A stretch of 9,980 bases of DNA from Burkholderiales bacterium. GTDB lineage: Bacteria; Pseudomonadota; Gammaproteobacteria; Burkholderiales; Burkholderiaceae. Below the pieces are notes generated by a model. It was not told the DNA's origin, made no database searches, and worked only from the letters and a program-made list of their open reading frames with translations. The DNA lies in assembly GCA_947372535.1 (NCBI GenBank), contig CANBUA010000174.1:1-9980 (forward strand), read 5' to 3'. A program made the translations under genes and the position numbers. Shown here piece after piece: positions 5,555-9,980 of this stretch. The stretch's first letter is position 1. Every line of letters starts with the position of its first letter.

Positions 5555-7793
5555 CCCGAGCGATGACGATCTGATCCTGGAGATGCTCCCGGCCTTCATC
5601 GAGGAGGCCAATGAGCAGAGCGAAGCCCTGGAGCACCTGCTGCTGGAGCTGGAAACATCTCCCGGCGACAGCGAACTGCTGGACGCGCTGTTCCGGTGTG
5701 CCCACACCATCAAGGGTTCGGCCGGGGTCTTTGGCCTCAGCGAGGTCGTGGCCTTCACCCACCATGTGGAAGCCCTGTTGCAGCGGCTGCGCGAGGGCCT
5801 CCTGCAACTGACGCCGGCCGTCAACACCTTGCTCCTGCGCAGCAACGACATGATCCGCCTGCTCGTCAAGGACGCCAGGCAGACGCATCCCCTGGATGCC
5901 GGGCAAACCGACTTGCGCGACGATCTGGTCGCCCAGTTGAAGCGGACTGCGGGCCATGACGCCCGCGTCGACCCGACGACTGGGCCGACGGCCACAAGCG
6001 AAGTGCAGGCGCAGGCTGCTGCCGCAGCCACCGCGCAGCATTGGAAGATCGGCGTCCAGTTTGGCGCCGACACCTACCGACATGGCATTGACCCGCTGAC
6101 CCTGCTGAACTATGTGCGGGGCATAGGGCGCATCGTCCAGATTCAGGCCCATGCCGACACCCTTCCCACGCTGGACACCCTTGACCCCGAGAACTGCCAC
6201 TGGGGCTTTGACTTCATGCTGGAGACCACCGCCTCCAGAGGCGAAGTGGAAGATGCCTTCAAGTTTGCACTGGAAGACTGCACCCTCACGATCAGCCCCA
6301 TGGGCGCTGCGATCCATGACATCGTGGACCGCATCGACGCCCTGCCCGAACAATTGAAGCTGGGCGAGATCCTGGTGTCGGCAGGGGCCATTTCTCGGGT
6401 TCAGCTCATCCAGGGGCTGGACAGCCAGAACCAGGACAACGAACAAGGCGGCGAAGGCATGGCCCCGCTGCTGGGCGAGGTGTTGCAGACCCAGGCCGCA
6501 CTGAGCCCCAAGGTGGTGGCCGCTGCCTTGAACAAGCAGCAGCGCCAACGCGCAGGCGGCGGCGCGGGCGACGAGAACGCCTTCATCCGCGTGCAGGCGG
6601 AAAGGCTGGACGAAGTCATCAACCTGCTGGGCGAGCTGGTGATCGCGGGGGCAGGTGCATCGATGGTGGCCAGGCAATCCCGTCAGCGACAGCTGGTCGA
6701 AGCCAACCAGCAGGTGATGCGCCTGATCGAAAGCATCCGAAACAGCACACTCAAGCTGCGCATGGTGCCCATCGGCGACACCTTCGCCCGCTTCAAGCGC
6801 GTGGTCAGAGACACGGCGGCAGAGTTGGGCAAGGACGTGGCGCTGGACATCGTGGGGGGCGACACCGAATTGGACAAGGCCATGGTGGAGCGCATCGCCG
6901 ATCCACTCATGCACCTGGTGCGCAACGCACTGGACCACGGCCTGGAGACCGCCGAACAGCGTCAAGCTGCAGGCAAACCAGCGCAAGGCAAGCTCACGCT
7001 CAGCGCTTGCCATGAATCCGGCCACGTCCTCATCCGCATCATGGACGACGGGCGCGGCGTGCAGCGCGACAAGGTCTTGGCCCGCGCCTGGGAGCGCGGC
7101 CTGGTGGAACGCGGCGTCACGCCTCCGGACGACGACATCCTGAACCTGATTTTCGCCGCGGGCTTCTCCACCGCAGAGACGGTCACCAACCTGAGCGGCC
7201 GCGGCGTGGGCATGGACGTGGTGCGCAGCAACGTCGAAGCCCTGCGCGGCACAGTGACCATCTCCAGCGAACTGGGCCAGGGCTCCTCCATGGAGATCCG
7301 CCTGCCGCTCACCCTGGCCATCATCGATGGCTTCCTGGTGGGTGTGGGGCCGTCCAAGTTCATCCTGCCCCTGGAATCGGTGGTCGAGGTCATCGCCAAC
7401 CGCGCTGTGGCCACGGCGGTCGACGACCGCGGCCGCTGCTGTGTGGAACTGCGTGGCGAGCTCTTGCCCGTGGTGGACCTGCGCACCCTGTACGCGCTCG
7501 ACTCTCCCCAGCCCGAGCGCAGCAGCGTGGTGGTGGTGCGCTCGGGCAACCGCCGCTTCGGCGTGCTGGTCGACGTCTTGTTGGGCCAGCACCAGACCGT
7601 CATCAAACCCCTGGGCCTGATGCTGCGCAGCCTGCGCGGCGTGTCGGGCTCGTCCATCCTGGGCACGGGCGAAGTGGCCCTGATCTTTGACACCCCTTCA
7701 CTGGGCCAGTTGGCGATGCAACCCCGCGTTGCAAGCCCAAAGGCTCTGCGGTCTGATGGCATCGCCAACTTGATCGCCCCTCAGCAACCGTAG
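5544..7793 (+). CDS. cheA: Chemotaxis histidine kinase CheA with extra LGE-repeat region
   Basis: Autophosphorylating kinase of 749 residues that receives receptor signals and phosphorylates CheY (and CheB where present). Domain order: P1/HPt at 1-120 with phosphorylatable His54 in AHTIKGSAG; an Ala/Gln/Thr-rich linker; a P2-like region at about 167-255, beginning WKIGVQF, that probably binds the response regulator; then two LGE-containing segments beginning near residues 273 (LGEILVSAGAIS) and 310 (LGEVLQTQAALS), recalling the N-terminal repeats of type II secretion ATPases; the P3 dimerisation helices from about 347 (IRVQAERLDEVINLLGEL). The P4 ATPase has the N box HLVRNALDHGLE (457-468), G1 MDDGRG (500-505) and G2 GRGVGM (552-557). 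The CheW-like P5 domain begins near 595 and is followed by a short tail. All catalytic motifs are intact. The start overlaps the STAS gene by 11 bases and is chosen from its Shine-Dalgarno sequence. The following receptor gene begins nine bases after the stop. Confidence 0.95.
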   Translation: MHTDPSDDDLILEMLPAFIEEANEQSEALEHLLLELETSPGDSELLDALFRCAHTIKGSAGVFGLSEVVAFTHHVEALLQRLREGLLQLTPAVNTLLLRSNDMIRLLVKDARQTHPLDAGQTDLRDDLVAQLKRTAGHDARVDPTTGPTATSEVQAQAAAAATAQHWKIGVQFGADTYRHGIDPLTLLNYVRGIGRIVQIQAHADTLPTLDTLDPENCHWGFDFMLETTASRGEVEDAFKFALEDCTLTISPMGAAIHDIVDRIDALPEQLKLGEILVSAGAISRVQLIQGLDSQNQDNEQGGEGMAPLLGEVLQTQAALSPKVVAAALNKQQRQRAGGGAGDENAFIRVQAERLDEVINLLGELVIAGAGASMVARQSRQRQLVEANQQVMRLIESIRNSTLKLRMVPIGDTFARFKRVVRDTAAELGKDVALDIVGGDTELDKAMVERIADPLMHLVRNALDHGLETAEQRQAAGKPAQGKLTLSACHESGHVLIRIMDDGRGVQRDKVLARAWERGLVERGVTPPDDDILNLIFAAGFSTAETVTNLSGRGVGMDVVRSNVEALRGTVTISSELGQGSSMEIRLPLTLAIIDGFLVGVGPSKFILPLESVVEVIANRAVATAVDDRGRCCVELRGELLPVVDLRTLYALDSPQPERSSVVVVRSGNRRFGVLVDVLLGQHQTVIKPLGLMLRSLRGVSGSSILGTGEVALIFDTPSLGQLAMQPRVASPKALRSDGIANLIAPQQP

Positions 7794-7796
7794 GAG
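7793..7796 (+). promoter_or_regulatory. Ribosome binding site supporting a TTG start
   Basis: GGAG, whose first G is the last base of the cheA TAG stop, lies six bases before a TTG at 7803. It is the best start signal for the following receptor. The first in-frame ATG (7875) has none and would remove part of the N-terminal helix. Confidence 0.55.
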
Positions 7797-7802
7797 ACCC
7801 CT

Positions 7803-9980
7803 TTGAACACCACCAAAAACTCTTGGCTGACCCAATGGTTGGCAGGAGCCGAGCTGCAGCAACAGCAAGACCTGATGGCAGGTCACATCCGTGCACGCAC
7901 GGAAGCCGAAGCCGCACTCAAGGCCTTGCAGGAGAGGTTGACCGAGGTCGAGTCGGAGTTGACGGTGCGCACCGACATCATGAATGTCACCAGCATCGTC
8001 TCGGAGTCCGACAAGAAGGGCGACATCCTCAGCATCAACGAGAAGTTCATCGAGGTGTCGAAGTACAGCCGCGACGAGCTCATCGGCCAGCCGCACAACA
8101 CCACGCGGCACCCCGACATGCCCAAGGAGACCTTCAAGAAGTTGTGGCAGACCATCGGCCGCGGCGAGATGTTCCGCGGGATGATCAAGAACCGCGCCAA
8201 GGATGGCACGCCCTATTACGTGGATGCCGTGATCGCTCCGATCCTGGGCGAGAACGGCAAGCCCATGAAGTACCTGGGCGTGCGCTACGACATCACCGAA
8301 GCGGAGATCGAGCGCCAGAATGCCAAGGGCGTGCTGGCGGCCATCAATGCCGTCTCTGCCTTTGTCGAATTCGACGTGAGCGGTCAGGTGCTCATTGCCA
8401 ACGACGTCTTCCTCGGCCTCATGGGCTACCGCAACGACGAGGTCGTTGGCAAGCACCACCGGATGTTCATGGACCCAAGTCAGGCCGTCCTGCCGGCCTA
8501 CCAGGACTTCTGGCGTGATCTGGCCGCCGGCCAATCCAAGAACGACGTTTTCAAGCGGATCAGCAAGCATGGTCAGGAAGTCTGGATCCGCGGCATCTAC
8601 GCCCCCATCCGCGACGAAATGGGTCGCGTCATCAAGGTGGTCAAGATTGCTTCCGATGTGACGGAAGAGGTCAAGGCCAACAACATGCTGACGCTGTCGG
8701 TCTCGCAGGCCCAAGCCGTGACGTCAGCGGCCATGAAGGGCGACCTCGCGCAACGCATCCCCATGGAGGGAAAGAGCGGTCCGGTTCAGGTGTTGTGCGA
8801 GGGTGTGAACGCCTTGCTTGACACCACTTCGGTGATCTTCGATGACATCGGCCGCGTTCTGGGTGGCCTGTCGTCTGGCGATCTGTCGCAGCGCATCGAC
8901 AGCAGCTACGAAGGCACCTTTGCTCAGGTCAAGGGCGATGCCAACGCGGCCAGCGAGAAGCTGATGGGCATCATTGAAGACGTGGGCCGCGTCTTCTCGG
9001 CCATGGCCGAAGGTGACCTGACCCAGCGCATCACCCGCGACGCGGAAGGTGTGTTCGACCAGGTCAAGCAAGACGCCAATGCCAGCACAGAAAAACTGGC
9101 CTCCGTGATCGATGAGGTCCGGGCTGCAGCCAACGCCCTCACAGGCGCAGCCGGTCAGGTCAGTTCAACGGCGCAATCGCTGTCGCAATCGGCCAGCGAG
9201 CAAGCCAGCTCGGTGACGGAAACCACCTCTCAGGTCGACTCCATGTCGGCCTCAATCACCCAGAACAGCGACAACGCCCGTGTGACCGACGTGATGGCCA
9301 CCAAGGCCAGCAAGGAAGCTGCCGATGGCGGATCGGCCGTGACGCAAACCGTGACCGCAATGAAACAGATTGCCCAGAAGATCGGCATCATCGACGACAT
9401 CGCCTACCAGACCAATTTGCTGGCGCTCAACGCCGCCATCGAGGCCGCCCGTGCGGGTGAACATGGCAAGGGCTTCGCCGTGGTCGCCGACGAGGTGCGC
9501 AAGCTGGCTGAACGCAGCCAGGAAGCTGCCAAGGAAATCGGTGACCTGGCCAGTGACAGCGTCTCCACGGCAGAGCGCGCCGGCAAACTGCTGGACGAGA
9601 TGGTGCCCTCCATCCAGAAGACTTCTGAACTGGTGCAGGAGATCGCTGCAGCCTCACAAGAGCAAAGCGAGTCGGTCACGCAGATCGGCGGGGCCATGGG
9701 CCAGCTGAGCAACACCACGCAGATGAACGCCTCGGCCTCGGAAGAGTTGGCCGCCACCTCTGAAGAGCTCTCGGCCCAGGCCGAGCAGCTGCTGAAGTCG
9801 GTGGCCTTCTTCAACCTGGGCGATGAAGAAGCCAGCCCACGCCGCACCAGGTCCGACGCCGATGGCACGGTTGAACGCCGCTCGGCCCAATCGCCCATGC
9901 GTGGGCACAACAAGCCAGCAGCAACTCAGACCCAGAGCCATCGCCAGCCCGCGGCCGCCACCGGCACGCGCAATTTCAGA
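7803..9980 (+). CDS. Soluble chemoreceptor with two PAS domains and HAMP-like repeats (partial, runs off right edge)
   Basis: Methyl-accepting chemotaxis protein, 726 residues seen without a stop. No membrane segment is present, so it should be cytosolic. Order: N-terminal helix 1-55, likely coiled coil; PAS1 about 56-172; PAS2 about 177-290; three HAMP-like units, each with a GDL-x-QRI signature, at 313, 359 and 404; then the signalling hairpin with its tip at 535-572 ([20 protein letters not shown] then [18 protein letters not shown]). PAS1 resembles the FAD-binding PAS of the E. coli energy sensor Aer: GQPHN-x2-RHPDMPK, with Arg102, His103, Asp105, Trp115 and Asn130 at the same spacing as Aer Arg57, His58, Asp60, Trp70 and Asn85. 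PAS2 ([11 protein letters not shown] and [10 protein letters not shown]) looks like the PAS domains of soluble receptors such as BdlA. After the coiled coil (ending near AFFNL) comes a tail rich in Arg, Ser, Gln and Ala, cut by the window. The start is TTG, supported by GGAG. It is the fifth gene of the operon. Confidence 0.92.
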   Translation, partial: MNTTKNSWLTQWLAGAELQQQQDLMAGHIRARTEAEAALKALQERLTEVESELTVRTDIMNVTSIVSESDKKGDILSINEKFIEVSKYSRDELIGQPHNTTRHPDMPKETFKKLWQTIGRGEMFRGMIKNRAKDGTPYYVDAVIAPILGENGKPMKYLGVRYDITEAEIERQNAKGVLAAINAVSAFVEFDVSGQVLIANDVFLGLMGYRNDEVVGKHHRMFMDPSQAVLPAYQDFWRDLAAGQSKNDVFKRISKHGQEVWIRGIYAPIRDEMGRVIKVVKIASDVTEEVKANNMLTLSVSQAQAVTSAAMKGDLAQRIPMEGKSGPVQVLCEGVNALLDTTSVIFDDIGRVLGGLSSGDLSQRIDSSYEGTFAQVKGDANAASEKLMGIIEDVGRVFSAMAEGDLTQRITRDAEGVFDQVKQDANASTEKLASVIDEVRAAANALTGAAGQVSSTAQSLSQSASEQASSVTETTSQVDSMSASITQNSDNARVTDVMATKASKEAADGGSAVTQTVTAMKQIAQKIGIIDDIAYQTNLLALNAAIEAARAGEHGKGFAVVADEVRKLAERSQEAAKEIGDLASDSVSTAERAGKLLDEMVPSIQKTSELVQEIAAASQEQSESVTQIGGAMGQLSNTTQMNASASEELAATSEELSAQAEQLLKSVAFFNLGDEEASPRRTRSDADGTVERRSAQSPMRGHNKPAATQTQSHRQPAAATGTRNFR

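Noticed and set aside
5322..7592. Very long minus-strand frame opposite cheA (756 residues)
   Set aside because: It is antisense to cheA, whose domains and catalytic motifs are certain. Its composition (His, Gln, Val, Ala, Gly) is typical of the reverse frame of GC-rich genes and no family is recognisable.
1..9980. CRISPR array, tRNA or rRNA gene, insertion sequence or prophage remnant
   Set aside because: No regularly spaced direct repeats, no tRNA-like cloverleaf, and no transposase or integrase motif were seen; the composition looks even throughout.

Overview
The window is GC-rich (by eye about two thirds) chromosomal DNA, most likely from a betaproteobacterium of the order Burkholderiales (the Aquabacterium, Leptothrix, Rubrivivax and Ideonella neighbourhood). 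This rests on codon use, on a TrpS with a C-terminal extension of the betaproteobacterial kind, on a PEP-CTERM sorted exoprotein and on the type of chemotaxis cluster. The genus call is inference; no rRNA or other phylogenetic marker is present.

Left part (1-3440), four genes with no obvious shared pathway. A trpS gene on the minus strand runs off the left edge. It diverges from purN (plus strand, purine synthesis). purN converges on a minus-strand gene for a small secreted PEP-CTERM protein. That gene diverges from a plus-strand gene for a membrane-embedded M50 (site-2-type) metalloprotease. A 226-base gap (3441-3666) then holds no credible gene but several inverted repeats; it separates these genes from the chemotaxis operon.

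Right part (3667-9980), a tightly packed five-gene plus-strand chemosensory operon: a short two-TM methyl-accepting receptor, CheY, a stand-alone STAS protein, a large CheA kinase, and a soluble receptor cut by the right edge. Gaps are 20, 8, -11 and 9 bases, and a Shine-Dalgarno sequence is visible before cheY, cheA and the last receptor. The expected logic is that receptors control CheA autophosphorylation on His54, and phosphate passes to Asp54 of CheY. CheW, CheR, CheB and CheD are not in the window and may lie just downstream.

Three points stand out. The first receptor has no periplasmic sensor and no HAMP domain, but near its C terminus carries an FQD-x3-Q motif like the catalytic motif of the CheY-P phosphatase CheZ. 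The last receptor joins an Aer-like FAD-type PAS domain, a second PAS domain and three HAMP-like repeats in a protein without membrane segments, which suggests redox or energy sensing in the cytosol. A STAS protein that lacks the usual phosphorylatable serine sits between CheY and CheA.
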